64,000 nt of DNA, from contig VZDJ01000099.1 of assembly GCA_008694505.1 (NCBI GenBank), positions 1 through 64,000 on the forward strand, read 5' to 3'. The notes beneath the pieces were generated by a model, which did no database searches, was not told where the DNA came from, and was given only the letters and a program-made list of their open reading frames with translations. Position numbers and translations under genes: made by a program. Of the stretch, positions 50,801 to 61,908 are shown in pieces. The stretch comes from Cyanoderma ruficeps (taxonomy: Eukaryota; Chordata; Aves; Passeriformes; Timaliidae). Every line of letters starts with the position of its first letter. Position 1 is the stretch's first letter.

Positions 50801-53800
50801 TACAACCTAGGAGAAGCCACTTCCCAAGGCCTGGGAGGACATGCATAAAGAAGACCTCACTGGTGTGTTTTGACAGCTTATTTGTCGTGGTCTAGCACTA
50901 CTGAGCATCATGTTCCCAGTTTGCTTTTTATTCTTAAAATAATTTTAATTCATGATCTGGGCATTAGACATAACAGTCAAACCCTGACACATGGGAATTC
51001 TCAAAACTTGTTATGTGTTAAGAGTTAGACTAAAATTATTTGGGACTGGGATGTGTGTGTAACTACTTTGGAAACAATTGCATGGAAAGAATAAATCATT
51101 TGAATTCATGAGCAAGGTATCCATTAACTCAAGTGTACCAAACAAGAATAAGAAGTTGCTGTAACCTAAATGCTAGCAAAATACGCTGTATATTATGCAA
51201 CAACTAAATTCCTCTACTGGTTTTACTTTTGGGTTGGAAGATGTTTGGTTGGTTGGTTTGTGCTATTTGTTTGGGATTTTGAAAAAAAAAAAAGGATTCC
51301 TGACAAAAAACAATCTGACCAGGTCACATTAAACTCAAAATCTAAACACAAATCAGCCATAATGGATGGTCTGCTTTAATTCAGGGCTGCTACATGGTTC
51401 CTCTTCAGTGGGAAAGGTAGGTTTCAACACTACTCACAATGAACTAAAGAAATCACATGATTCATGCAAGTTTCCTTAGATTTGAGAAAACCCATAAACA
51501 CGTGGGAAGTACAGAGAAGTTAACTGCTAAGATAAACAGCGATGTGCTGCATCCTAAGCTCACAGTAAAAAAGATATGGAACAGGCTGAAGCTTGTAACC
51601 AGAATGATCCTTGGTCATGATGTGAACCTTGCTCCAGTCCCACCAAAGTTAACCACCCCACAGTTAACTCAGTTTGACTATCCACTGCAAAATGCCTGAA
51701 TTTCTGTAAACCTAACAGGTCTTAATCACCCCAGCCCAGTCTATGCAGTCAAACTGAGCATCAGCTGGGAGGGGCAGAGAGCCACTGGTAACTTTCTCCT
51801 GCATCCATTAAAGCTAAAAGAACAGGACAAGGCAGCTGGGGAGAAGGTTTCTGGATACTTGCCCGCTTGTCAGCAATAACAGAAGTGGTTCTCTGTGCAG
51901 GATAGAAGATGGCTCTACTGAAGTGAGTAACCGCTGTGGAAAAGACAGCAGCATGAAGGCTGTGCAGTGCAGGACACAAGGCAGGGAGCAAAGCTCTGCC
52001 CCTGTTCCTTTTACAGGAACAGAGAAGGAAGGGAATAAGCTGCTACAGCTGCCACCACCAGCAAAGCATCCCTGAACCATTCCACAGACACCAAATGCCC
52101 CAGGAAGCCTGGAGCTTTACAGCCTTCCCTCCAGTGGAACAGCAGGAAGTGTCAGCCCCTCAAGAACATTCACACAGATGTGAAGGGGGCCTGGGGCCTC
52201 CTAAAAGATCATGCAGGTGCCACCCGTCCCATCTCACATACTCCTGAGCTGCCGTTGCATGCAGAAGCTCTCTCATTACTCTTTCAAAGGTCACCGGAAC
52301 GGCAGGACAGAAATCTGTCCCAGTAATTTCCTTTTCTGACAACTCTGCTCATTTGCATTATTGAGATAAATGTCTGCACTGGGAAAAAGGCCAGGCATCA
52401 AAAAAGTGGGATACTGAAACAGTCCCCCTTTAAACACATTTTTGCAGGTCTTTTTTTTTTAATTGGGCTTTTACATATTTACAAGCCAAAATGGTAAGCC
52501 CTTGAATCATTCTTGATATAACTTAGGCCATATATATTAAAAGGAAACATGAGTCCAAAATAAAGGAGTATATAAAGTGAGGAGTATAAATCTGAAAGTC
52601 ACCACATAACCACAAAAAAACCTATATGACAATACTAAGGTTTCAGACATGCAATTTCATGTCCTTATTTTTCTGAATTCAGATGAGAGCTCTGCAACTG
52701 CTGCCTTTCCAGAACTGCTCTGGGTGTCTGCGGATACCTGCTAAGGTGGAAAAAGAGTGAGGAAAATGGACATTCCATTGCACTCAAATTTCCCTAGATG
52801 CAAATCCAAAGGTCCTATCAAGACACCAACTTCTGAACAGCAGAACATGCAATAGGAAGAGCAAACTACATTAACTGCTGAGTTTTACATTAACTACAAA
52901 GAAATAAAGTTATGACAGCCTGGTGAGCTGTCTAGTTTAAACAAGAACTCTAGAAAATCTTTGTTGGAATTACTATAATCTTGTTCTGTAGCTGTATATA
53001 TATATATAAAAGGTGTCAGTGCACAACTAAATTACATAATTTATACCAGCTTTGATACAACTTCTTCCTTACATAGAAGCATGCAGTTCAGAATTTTCTA
53101 GTCACAGTAGGTTTGACTTTAGCTCATTTATTCAGACTTCATATTTCACATTATCATCTTAAAGTAACAGAAAAGAATTTTTTTATGGCTAATATTACGT
53201 TTCATGGAAATTGCATTATTCACTTTTTTATGTTAGGTTTACTCACATATCTTAAACCAAAATATATTTGCAGTCAAGATTAACAAATTAAGATTAAAAA
53301 TCCATTAAAAATGTATAAAACGAAAACTCATGATCTGTAAAATGGGGAGGTTTAGTTGACTGTTTCCAGCTAAGTGCTTCCACCAAAATTTTAGAATCAA
53401 TAGACCTTAACATTTCATGCATATGATACATATATGCTTATTCAAATGATACAAGAAGCCTTTTCTTAACTGAAAAGCAGCTGATGAAATCTGAAGTTAA
53501 TTATCTGAATTCACAAAATGAAGACAGTATCCTTTCTGCCTCTCTAAAAGAACTGCTCTCCAAAGTTTTAACACTTGAATAACATTCAACCAGAACCATA
53601 GCCAAGGACTTTAATTAGTTCAACTGTCTTACATTCTTTACCATTTGAGCAACAAAGCTACTGCTTAATGCTTTTGAAAATAATCTACATATGCTCTGTA
53701 GTAAATTCTAGCAGATTTCAACAGAATGCATAGGAAGAAAAAGAGGTAAGAATCTTGAATGTAATTCTAAAAACATTTTTCCACTTCATTAACTCACTGC

Positions 53801-56800
53801 TAGAAGAACAAAGCCCACTAGCTCCAAGGGCTGGCCAAGACCATGCAGTCAGATAAAACAACACCTACACTGGTTGCTTTCCTCATGCAAAAAATATTTC
53901 AGGTAAATACAATAATGTGTTCTCTTGTTAACACAACAACTAAAATATTGATTAACCTCCAGATACCAATTTAGCACGTTACTGTTCAAGAAAAGCCAAA
54001 ATGCTGAGGTCCCATTTTGCCCACTTAAAGGTACAATTTTATTTTTTTTATGTGCAAGTTACTCATACATAAATTAACTTAAACACATAACCCACATATG
54101 TGTCTGCTAATAGCAGTCAATAATTTACTTCCAAACCTGAGAGGATAAATAAATCATGTTATTGTATCTTGAATCTTCAAAGAGCCACTGAAAGCAATGG
54201 ACATTTTGTCTTCAGAGTGTGAAAGCAAAGCTGTGCCACAGACAATAGTAATAATGTTAGTAGTTTCCTGCTTTAGACATTCATCAGTACCTAAGATTTT
54301 TAACAAGAAAGTAGAAGTGAAGCTCAGTCACTATTAGAAGGTATTAAGGCAAATACACCAAAATACTGAATCTCCTGCAAAAAGACAAATTCCGTGGATC
54401 AAGAACAAGACAACCTACACATCCTATGCTGCCAGGGAGAAAAGTGCTAGGATATAAGCCACCCAAGAAGAAAGCACAGTGAAAACATTCCTATCATGGT
54501 AGACTCTCCAGAACCATGAAAATAAATATTTTAATCACCTTCGCCAATCAGCAGATTCATCTTCCACTGTGAGATCTGTCTGTACCATCTCCTGTTTCAG
54601 TTCTCCAATTTCTGAGGCAATTGTGTCAATGAGCTGGAAAGGGACAAAAATAGTATGACATCAAGTGAGTGGAAGAGGCGTGGAAAAGAAGCTGGGGAAA
54701 GTTTAGTCACCAGAGATTACAAACTTTTTATTTTTTTGTAAAATCATATCCTATTTGGACTTCCCCTTGCAAAGGAACAAGTAAGGGTTGGGGCCATGTA
54801 TAAAGGTTCTCAGAGGAAGAGTAATTCCTGTTTTATGTCAGTACAAAACCTTCCAGTTTGGATAGCCTTTTAATTTAAATGGATTAAATTTGCAGCCTCT
54901 GTGTATTATACATCATCTTACAAGAACTAAATTATTTAACTGGTCATAGCATTTACATTCTCAAAAAAAAATTAGAAGAATTCCATGTGCAAGAGTTTTA
55001 TTTCAGAAGGGACACTAAGCCAATATTATGATATTGAAGAGGATGAAAAGCAAAGAAGCAAGAAAGGAGTGGGTGGCTGCTTTTCACATTAGGTTTTGGA
55101 CTCCACTTGAACACAACAATTCAATTAAAAAACAATTGCCTTGCAAGCCTTCAGCTCAGGTAGAAGATCAACCTAATTCCGGGTACGAGGGCAAAAATTC
55201 ATTTTAAGGTGGGCAAGATTAGCACTAAGGTTGCGTCCAAAGAAATGCAGAATTTGCTAGCCAGACTTCAGGGAAACATTTAGTAGAGTAGAAACCAACC
55301 ATGAAATTTGCAAGGTCTGCTCTCTTGAAAACTTCTTCACAGTCAATGCATCAAGTTTGCTCATCACACCACACCAAGACAGCCTATAAACCCCAACAGA
55401 GGTCCCTCTCTCCTGCCAGGAGGAAACCTAATGGAAGGTATGTAGTGATCTCTACCACCACCCCCGCACCTCACAGACAACAAAAACCCTGGCACATGAA
55501 GCAAAAACAGCTTTGGGGTCCAAGTCAGAACAGTCTTCACAGCTGCCCTGAAGGTATGAGCCTGAGTCCCCTCAGGGAGGCAACTCAGTACAGCAGCATT
55601 TTCAAAGAATGGTAGGCATCATTTTCCTAAATTGTTACATTGGAAGTTTTCCTCCACCTCTCGAATTCACACTCTCCTTTGCTGAGCTGCATTGTTCCAA
55701 TCAATTCAAAATAAATTTTAGTCTCTGCTTACAATTGGCCAATTCCAATAAATAAACCTTATGTAAGAATGAATTACTATTACTCACACCCCAAGGGCTT
55801 TTTTTCTGTCCAAGTCATAACACCCAGTGTTGGAAATCATGCAAAGTTTAACATTTTTTAATACAACTTTAGTTAGGGGTTTTGTTTGCCTTTGCCCGGG
55901 GGGAAAGGAATTCCTTTGCTCAGGAAAAAAGGAATTGAAGTTTCTTTTCAAAGGACTGTTCCACCACTCCAGGCCTGATGAGCTTAACATCTCAGCAGAC
56001 TGGGTGCAGCACAGAAGATACAAAAAAGAAAATGACCATTAACGAAATTTCAACTCCAAACATCACCTTTGGCATGATCTGAGACTCCTGGTCTGGGAAG
56101 AGAGAGATAAGGGAACGAATGAGAAACTAATTAACATTAAAGGTGAATTAGTTGGGACCAGTGAACATTGAACCAATGAATTTCTCTGGGCTTTGACTGA
56201 ACGTGAAACATCTAGTAAAGACTTGTGTGATGGAATGATTTTCTTGGCACAACAGGGCAATGTGTGGATGAACTGGTTGCACATCCTGGCAAGAACCACA
56301 TCCTGGCCAGAATAAATTAATGCCTTAATTCTCTAGCACTAAAGATTGTTGTTGCGGAGTTTTTGTTTTTCCCTTCGTTTTGGTGACATCAGCTATATGT
56401 ACCACTGACACTGCAAAGACGTTCCACCTGCTGATTCCCAAACACCCCTGAGTCACTGCAGCCAGATGTGAGCAATGCCTCCCTGACCATTCGAAGGGGC
56501 AGCCGAGGAATCCAGGCCAGCCTCAGAGAGAATCCGGAGTGGAGTGAATTTACACACTGCCAGCAAGGCACACCTGCAATGCTGCTTCAGCCAGCGACTG
56601 CAAGAAAGCTGAGCTGCTATTCCCCATGATTCAGCTCTGCACAAGGAGCTCCTCTTCGTGGGCAGCATCACCTCAAGTCTTTGCATTGTAAGACCAACTG
56701 TGGCCATAAAGAGTCATCACAGTGGTGTACCAGTTCTCTGACGCATCTGCAGAGACTGTCTCACAGGCCAACAGTCTGCACAACAAAGGAGCTTCTCAGC

Positions 56801-59800
56801 ACCTCTCTCTGCAAAGCATACAAGGTATGAGCTCTCCACAGAAGCGTCCATGTGTTTTCAGCCACCTCCTCCACACCTGCCTTGCTGTTTTGCTATCTGG
56901 CTGGCAACTAAGTTAACTCTGTTAGCGGGCTCTGACCAGAGCTGCGGCAAAACTCACCTCCCTCCCAGAAAACAAAATCTCAGGAAACTACAGCAAAAAA
57001 CTCTCATCCTAACTGTACTAACAGCAAAGTAATCTTAATGCTTTTGAATTTGTATGCCTGCCTCAAAGAAAACTCTGAAGAAATTATCATTCCTGGGAGG
57101 AATTCTTCCATGTTTAGCAATGTTGCTTCGTTTTCTAAAGAGGATTTCAACAAAATAGCACATTTCAAGCAACCTCTTACTCACATTCTATTCTTGGGCT
57201 AAATTTCTTGGGTATATTACATAGCCTCCATGACAAATCAGCCTTACTCTCTGAAAAATCAATACTCTAGACAAGGGAACCAGGTCAGTGTGGCATCAAA
57301 CCCCAAACTGACCTGAGAAGTTCCCCAGGATGGAAGACACACTGCAACCCAACCAAGACTAATCATGTACCACCATGTACTCCACCTGAACTAAAACACT
57401 GACCACTATGAAGAAATCCCTCATTTCTTTCTAGAGAAAAAATTGATATTTTCTGCCATTTCCAACTAATTTTCCTTAAATTCTCTTTAATGAAAAAGAA
57501 AGAAGTTCTTCTCTTGTTTTAAGAAAAGAAAGTCTTATGGAGTTGCATCATTTCTGTATCCTTGCAATTAACTGACACATACTGTTACAACAGCATTTTT
57601 CTATCAAATAACATAAGGTGTACTCATGATTTTGACAGCATTTCCCAGTATTTAGGATCAATGAAACTTCTGGTGATTATACAATGCACATGATGCACAC
57701 ATGACTAGCATCATACAGGATGAGCTGTTAATAACATGTTTCTACAAAACACCGGAAGAATCCTGGGTATGTACTATTATTAGCTCCAGCCCTGAGGAAA
57801 AAAGCAGCAGCAGAAGGCTCTGCCTTTTTAGTGCAAGGCTAAGAATATCAGAATTCTTCAAAGAGACTTTTCTATTTGCAGCAAGTGTGGTACCTCTTTG
57901 GCAAGAAATAATGGGAAAATGCATCCCTTTGCTTCAACAGACTTGAAGTCAACACAGTAAGAGACAGCTTCCAAAGGAAAATGTAATTGAAGTGGATGTA
58001 TAGATTTGTCAGAGGCCACAGTTAGTGTAAAACAGCATACACGAGCCCAAAGCCTTAAAAAGTAATCAGAGGAAATCTTTCGGGGACTGTTTAGGTCTGT
58101 GAAATAGATACTACCCTGCTATGCTATAGGAAAAGGAAGTTTACCTGAAAAATGCATTTGGAAGTTCAACGTCTTCTTGGGTGGTTAATTAATCAGTATT
58201 TCTTAAAAAAACAAAATTAAAATTAGATCTTATCTAGCATGATAAAATAGCTATTTTTGTGTGTAATGCTTTTCCTTTGGAATTTATTTCTATATTTATA
58301 TATAAAGCACTGTTCTGTAAATTCAAAAGACACTACAGTATAACCACTGTAAACCCAAATAATAATTATGACTCAGGCAACATGAATTCACATAGCAGCC
58401 CAGTGCAGTATTGCCTAACCAAATCTATCCTAAGCATTAGATTGCCAAATACCCATGTACTAACTGTTTACATTCCTAACATCCAGAAACAAAATAATGA
58501 AATGCAAACATCTTAAACCACGGTGTTTCCTTTCATAATGCACCACACTCTGCTTATTGTCAACTGATTCTGAGCTCAACAAGACTGAGCTCAGCTTTTG
58601 GGAGCTGGCAAGGGTGAGACTGAAACTCCTACATGCAGGCCACAAACATGGCACTTCAGCACCCCAGCATTCTCTCACCACAACACATCTATTTTGCTTT
58701 ACATTGTTCAGGATGTTGCACAAGCACCAAAAATCAGAGCCAATGTGTTTATCAGAAGCAACTTTGGTTGGGGACCTCCCAAGAGGCTCCATTCACATTT
58801 GTGAAGCTGCTATATTGACACTCACATCATTGCCGTGCATCAGGGAAAGCACATGCCCAGGAGCAGATATAGACACTGCCTTTCCCAGAAGCCCAGTGTA
58901 ACTACAGCTCTTATTACCCACTTGACTTGAAGAGTTTCCTGTTCCCAAGAAAAAAGACAGGTGGCTTTGATTTGATGTATGTTCCCAGATATTTTTAGAA
59001 AAAACTGTGACAACTGAATTCCTGCTTTTTGTGTTGAAACGTAAATAAGCTCGTACAGAGAATTAACGAAACTGCCATAATTCTGCAAATCCACTTGACT
59101 GAAAGAGTCAGCCATGATGACCACTGCAGAATGTTTCCAAGCTCTGAGATTTACAAGAGCTCGAGAGGAAAAGATAAGATGGGTGCTTCTAGTCTGGCAA
59201 GGGGACACAGGCTGAAGACAGCGAGATCAGTATCAGACTGGACAAATGAGCCTCAGCACTTACCACACTCCCTTCCTGCCAGCATCTAATTTTTCATTCT
59301 TTCTGGAGACCTGCATCCTCTTTGGCATCACATCTTTTCCTTCCTGTTTTGATAAGCAGAACGTAGCAACCCTCACATAGGACCCAGTGTGATGAGGTGG
59401 CCAAGCGCCAGAGACAAGATCGACTAGGAACACTGCTTCTGGACTTGTGCAAGCCTCTGAATACAATCCAATATTTTGATACACGACTGCAGATTCTGGT
59501 TATTTTGCACAGTGAGCTATGAATTCTCAGGGCCACTGACATTGTTCAGTGTCTTATTCATCAAAAACAAAGTTCTACCCGATGCTTGGTTTTGGAACAA
59601 AAAAGCTTTACTGGTGCTAAAACCTCTGATGTCAGTTCAGTAAACACTGGAACATTTTGATGAGAAGGAGGTTAATTCAGTAAAGAGGCATTTGTCAGAG
59701 ACATAAATTCAGCCCCTTGTCTTACCACAGATTCTCTCTGTAACCACTGGCAAGCTATTCAGTCCCAAAATTATTCAAGACTATCCCCATTTTTGCCTCA

Positions 59801-61874
59801 TTCTTACTACTTGCTGGCTCTAAGCATCCACCAATAACAAGGTGTAGAGTCCACAGAATTTAGCCTTTAAAACTTCTGCTCTGTCTAAAATAGGGACAAT
59901 ACTGTTTTCCTTGTGTATTAACAGTCAAAACAATGGCCATGAAAAAAACTAAGAAATGGTTAGAAGCTGCAGCAATGAGAACTACTTAAGAACCAGGAAA
60001 AAAAAGATAAAGTTGGACTTTCCCACTGGTATTTGTCAGCGATTTTTCTGGCAAATGTTGTTGAGAATGGTAAGATACTCCCTTAAGAAGATTTAAGTGC
60101 CCTGAAAATCTGCATAGCAGCGTGGTCAAGGTTTCTTAGGCAACTGCAAATGAACAAGCACAACATGACAGCCATATGCAAGTACAGAGCACAGTCTGCA
60201 CATGTGGGAGAGCATTCTGAAAAACAGATCAGCAGGGAAAAAAGGCCGTATCTTGATTACCAGGTCTCCTAAACACAGACAGACAAGGCAAGTTAAAATA
60301 ATGCAAACTCAAAAAAACTGATAAGCCAAGTATTTTTGCTTGCTCAGCAGCTCAGTTGTAGCAAACAAATGTAACTTGCCACAATTCTACTCATATGGAG
60401 GAGGGAGGGAAAAAAGGGTAATTTCACTGTACACACACAAGCTACCAGGTGCACTGCGCACAGGCTGGGCACAATGACTGTCTGCAGCTTCCAATCCCAC
60501 ATTCTGTGCTCAGAACCATGGTCCAACAGTGCAACTTCCCAGGGATGGTGAGAGGTCAGGAAAAGTAGCTTGGAGGCACCTTTTTCCCTGCCAGCATGTC
60601 CTTAAGAAAATCTAGGAACTTAGTTTTCTAATTGACAATGTTTCTTGAAATTGCCTGTGCAGATTGTATTTCTAATCATTTAGAGTAACTGTAACCCCAT
60701 AATAATGAACAAAACAGCTGTTCCAACACCTATTTTCTACGTAAGAATTACACAAGGAGATCCCAAAGGACTGCAGAAAATGACTGGATGCTTGCTTACA
60801 GTCCCATCTGACTTCAGGAGTCCTTCAGCATACATGCAAGAGACAACCTAGAGATATTTCTTGGAACTGAGACAGTTTCTTGCTGTGATTTGAAAAATAG
60901 GGCTATTCTCCCTATTTGGCTGTAGAGTACTATCAACAAGGCTGCTGTTTGTGCTCCTGAGTTATGAGAGGTAGCTGAAGTGTGTTGCAGAACTGAGAAG
61001 TGATTCCTGTGACTGGATGACCCTGGTAATTGCTGGGCAAGACAAAAGGATAACACAATGTCACTCCAGCGCTGATCGTTCATTGCCTAAAGATTGCCCT
61101 AAAGGGAAACTTCTGCCCCAGAGGAAGAAAAGGAATGGAAACACCAATACCCCCAAGATGGCAGCATTAGCATCTTTCACTGGAAGAAGCTACAGCAAGT
61201 GATGGATATTCTGAGAGATGTGAGCACAGTAAGTTAATACAGTGCTCAGAAGCACCTGTAAATTTTGATGGCTCCCTAAAGCAAAACCCTGCCCAGCAAG
61301 GCAGCCACTGCGACCCTGGCACATACTTAACAGGATTCAGTCATCTTTTAAAAATGGCACTGGTAACTCCTACTGCAGCCTGGCTTTTTGGGATGCCAAT
61401 TGTTCTCAAAATAGGCAAGGAAATCAAGCCAATTTTCAGTCCAGTAATAGTATTTTCAATCCAGTAATTGTACCACAGCTTTAAATGACACAAATCCAAT
61501 TTATGAAGGCTCCAATAATTTTATGCCTGTGTATAATAAAGCTTATGTTCTCAGCATTAGCAGAAAAGAAAGCTATGACCTATTTTACACCAAATATTCT
61601 ATTCCATGTACAGAAATAATATACATGAGAAATAACTGGGGGGTAATCTAGCCACAAATCTGCCTGTAAAAAGAAATGCTTAAGAAGTACTTCCCATTTT
61701 ACAGAAAAGGCTTACTATGTATCAAACAGTACTGCAACATTCTGCTGCACTCATTTCACATAAATCCATGTACTTTATGTTCTGTATAAATATCCCATTT
61801 ACCTTAAAAAAACTTCCTCTTTTGTCCATACAACGGGTTTTCATTGTTGAAGATTTCATTGTCGAAGACGACAT
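22837..61874 (-). CDS. RIN2: RIN2, Ras and Rab interactor 2 (whole coding span, 11 exons, 893 aa)
   Basis: This is the only protein-coding gene I can support. Eleven minus-strand exons join in phase through GT-AG introns to encode 893 residues, against about 895 in mammalian RIN2. Known role of the family: a cytosolic and endosomal Rab5 guanine-nucleotide exchange factor that also binds activated Ras, linking receptor signalling to early endosome traffic, adhesion and vesicle fusion. Domains seen in order: SH2 (about residues 97-195), proline-rich motifs (about 306-318 and 354-365), RIN-family homology region (about 480-600), VPS9 (about 615-755) and Ras-association (about 789-878). The acidic ADDFLP and GYYLTS motifs of the VPS9 pocket are intact, so the protein should be active. 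No frameshift or internal stop was found. Exon coordinates: 61803-61874, 54539-54633, 47635-47827, 47267-47378, 45290-45362, 43227-43318, 39045-40169, 31366-31671, 28327-28458, 26087-26250, 22837-23154. The exact start codon is the least certain point. Confidence 0.95.
23155..26086 (-). other. RIN2 intron between coding exons 10 and 11 (2.9 kb)
   Basis: Contains a GC-richer block at about 23590-24040 (listed separately) in otherwise AT-rich unique sequence. Confidence 0.7.
23590..24040 (+). mobile_element. GC-richer LTR-like block in RIN2 intron
   Basis: A sharply bounded GC-rich patch within AT-rich intron, ending with AAATAAACAGG near 24010 and a T-rich tail. The order suggests R/U5 of an LTR in the plus orientation, antisense to RIN2. 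Termini and target duplication not identified. Confidence 0.3.
26087..26250 (-). CDS. RIN2: RIN2 coding exon 10 (residues 735-788, VPS9 end)
   Basis: Reads GYYLTSAYGALSLIKNFQEE and on to IPSVDDFQ. The GYYLTS segment holds the conserved tyrosine of the VPS9 pocket. Acceptor CTTCACAG, donor GTAGAG, 164 bp, ending in phase 0 before the Ras-association exon. Confidence 0.97.
26251..28326 (-). other. RIN2 intron between coding exons 9 and 10 (2.1 kb)
   Basis: Unique sequence with one perfect 20-bp tandem duplication starting at about 27686 (unit CTTTGTTAAAAATACTACCT). Confidence 0.7.
28327..28458 (-). CDS. RIN2: RIN2 coding exon 9 (residues 691-733, VPS9 catalytic segment)
   Basis: Reads RLYGADDFLPVLTYVLAQCD and ends LLDPSLLHGE. 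The ADDFLP motif (Asp696-Asp697) corresponds to the acidic Rab-contacting motif of Rabex-5-type VPS9 domains. Acceptor CAACCCAG, donor GTAATC, 132 bp. Confidence 0.97.
28459..31365 (-). other. RIN2 intron between coding exons 8 and 9 (2.9 kb)
   Basis: Mostly unique. A patch at about 30683-30735 contains two small imperfect duplications: a poly-C-bearing unit repeated twice, then AGTTGTCAATCTC repeated at 13-bp spacing. It is followed by T/A-rich sequence to 30900. This could be part of an old LTR but I cannot bound one. Confidence 0.6.
31366..31671 (-). CDS. RIN2: RIN2 coding exon 8 (residues 589-689, VPS9 N-terminal half)
   Basis: Reads VVLEKAMHKCILKPLKGHIE through YTVMENNSG, the helical bundle that begins the VPS9 exchange domain. 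Acceptor TCTTGCAG, donor GTATGG, 306 bp. Nearly every recognisable position agrees with mammalian RIN2. Confidence 0.97.
32856..32881. repeat. (CA)n microsatellite
   Basis: An uninterrupted AC run of about 13 units ends at an N (32882), so the true copy number is unresolved. Confidence 0.9.
34153..34227. repeat. A/C-rich low-complexity tract
   Basis: Nearly only A and C on the plus strand with a few G and T; G/T-rich on the RIN2 strand. Confidence 0.7.
39045..40169 (-). CDS. RIN2: RIN2 coding exon 7, large exon (residues 214-587)
   Basis: This 1,125-bp exon carries the conserved block CLINGVHSIRTRTPSELEC, the proline-rich stretch PRSPPPRPPPPAI (residues 306-318), a second SH3-ligand-like motif PIPIPPPRLKK (355-365), a serine-rich acidic region with SMPLFGYEGDTNSSLEDF, and the start of the RIN homology region (SGVFSSFMTPEKR, YFGCLVQDYVSFLQENKE). 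Acceptor TTTTCAG, donor GTAAGC. The middle (about 366-400) is the most diverged part from mammals, as expected for a linker. Confidence 0.97.
40170..43226 (-). other. RIN2 intron between coding exons 6 and 7 (3.1 kb)
   Basis: No recognised element. Short open frames near 41164-41622 show no similarity to a known family. Confidence 0.7.
43227..43318 (-). CDS. RIN2: RIN2 coding exon 6 (residues 183-212, end of SH2)
   Basis: Reads DVLPFTLKLPHAIAAAKTEA and on to HLGL, the end of the SH2 region and its linker. Acceptor GGAAACAG, donor GTAAGT, 92 bp. The phases join both neighbours exactly. Confidence 0.95.
43319..45289 (-). other. RIN2 intron between coding exons 5 and 6 (2.0 kb)
   Basis: I see no repeat family or conserved frame in this stretch. 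Confidence 0.7.
45290..45362 (-). CDS. RIN2: RIN2 coding exon 5 (residues 159-181, SH2)
   Basis: This small 73-bp exon reads FSLEGSGISFADLFRLIAFY and then CIS, the C-terminal half of the SH2 domain. It has no internal methionine and no long open frame around it, so simple ORF finding misses it. Acceptor TTCACAG, donor GTAAGA. Two bases complete a threonine from exon 4, and two bases of arginine pass to exon 6. Confidence 0.95.
45363..47266 (-). other. RIN2 intron between coding exons 4 and 5 (1.9 kb)
   Basis: Unique sequence apart from an 84-bp A/C-only tract at 46747-46830, listed separately. Confidence 0.7.
46747..46830. repeat. A/C-only low-complexity tract (84 bp)
   Basis: Not a single G or T on the plus strand across 84 bp. 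The RIN2 transcript would be purely G and U here, with short G-runs. Confidence 0.8.
47267..47378 (-). CDS. RIN2: RIN2 coding exon 4 (residues 121-157, SH2 core)
   Basis: Starts IFLVRKS, the beta-B strand of the SH2 domain. Arg125 stands at the canonical phosphotyrosine-binding position. The exon continues KKVISLRL and KEFAIKESTY as in mammalian RIN2. Acceptor CAACAG, donor GTAAGT, 112 bp. Only 256 bp of intron separates it from exon 3, by far the shortest intron of the gene. Confidence 0.96.
47635..47827 (-). CDS. RIN2: RIN2 coding exon 3 (residues 57-120, start of SH2)
   Basis: Contains RDSGYDSLSNKLSILDKLL and then HPVWLQL, the conserved lead-in and first helix of the RIN2 SH2 domain, ending QPPG. 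Acceptor TCCACAG, donor GTAAGA. 193 bp, completing the serine begun in exon 2 and ending in phase 0. Confidence 0.96.
47828..54538 (-). other. RIN2 intron between coding exons 2 and 3 (6.7 kb)
   Basis: Unique AT-rich sequence with a short GGTT-rich patch near 51238-51262 followed by a poly-A run near 51282, and a TA-repeat near 52995-53007. No retrogene or conserved frame recognised. Confidence 0.7.
54539..54633 (-). CDS. RIN2: RIN2 coding exon 2 (residues 25-55)
   Basis: Reads LIDTIASEIGELKQEMV and onward, the conserved N-terminal helix of RIN2 before the SH2 domain. Acceptor TTCCAG, donor GTGATT. Length 95 bp, entering in phase 0 and leaving two bases of a serine codon that exon 3 completes. 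Confidence 0.95.
54634..61802 (-). other. RIN2 intron between coding exons 1 and 2 (7.2 kb)
   Basis: Mostly unique AT-rich sequence. It contains one LTR-like candidate ending at about 56388 (listed separately). No conserved frame seen. Confidence 0.7.
56060..56388 (+). mobile_element. Possible LTR 3' part in RIN2 intron
   Basis: AATAAATTAATGCC near 56311 is followed about 70 bp later by a T-rich stretch ending TTTTGGTGACA at 56388, an LTR-like R/U5 layout. The 5' end and target duplication were not found. Confidence 0.35.
61803..61874 (-). CDS. RIN2: RIN2 coding exon 1 (start codon, residues 1-24)
   Basis: The exon encodes a 24-residue N-terminus ending MDKRGSFFK, which matches the DKRGSFFK stretch of mammalian RIN2. 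The donor GTAAAT follows in phase 0. I chose the ATG at 61872-61874 because it has A at -3 and purine context. Three further in-frame ATGs follow inside this exon. The exon body extends upstream to an acceptor AG at 61909-61910, so 61875-61908 is exonic, and that segment is open in the same frame. The true start could therefore lie in an unseen upstream exon or at an internal ATG. Confidence 0.8.
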
Positions 61875-61908
61875 CTTCCCTGAGAAGACTCCACTGTGCC
61901 TTGATCTC
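61875..61908 (-). other. RIN2: RIN2 5' UTR part of the first coding exon (or N-terminal coding extension)
   Basis: A pyrimidine-rich tract ending CTTTTAG (reverse strand) places an acceptor just upstream of 61908. These 34 bases would be the last part of the 5' UTR. They contain no in-frame stop, so an upstream exon could extend the protein. Confidence 0.6.

Noticed and set aside
51457..51699. 80-codon plus-strand frame in a RIN2 intron, considered as a retrogene
   Set aside because: No recognisable family, no poly-A tail or duplication, and a length expected by chance in AT-rich intron.
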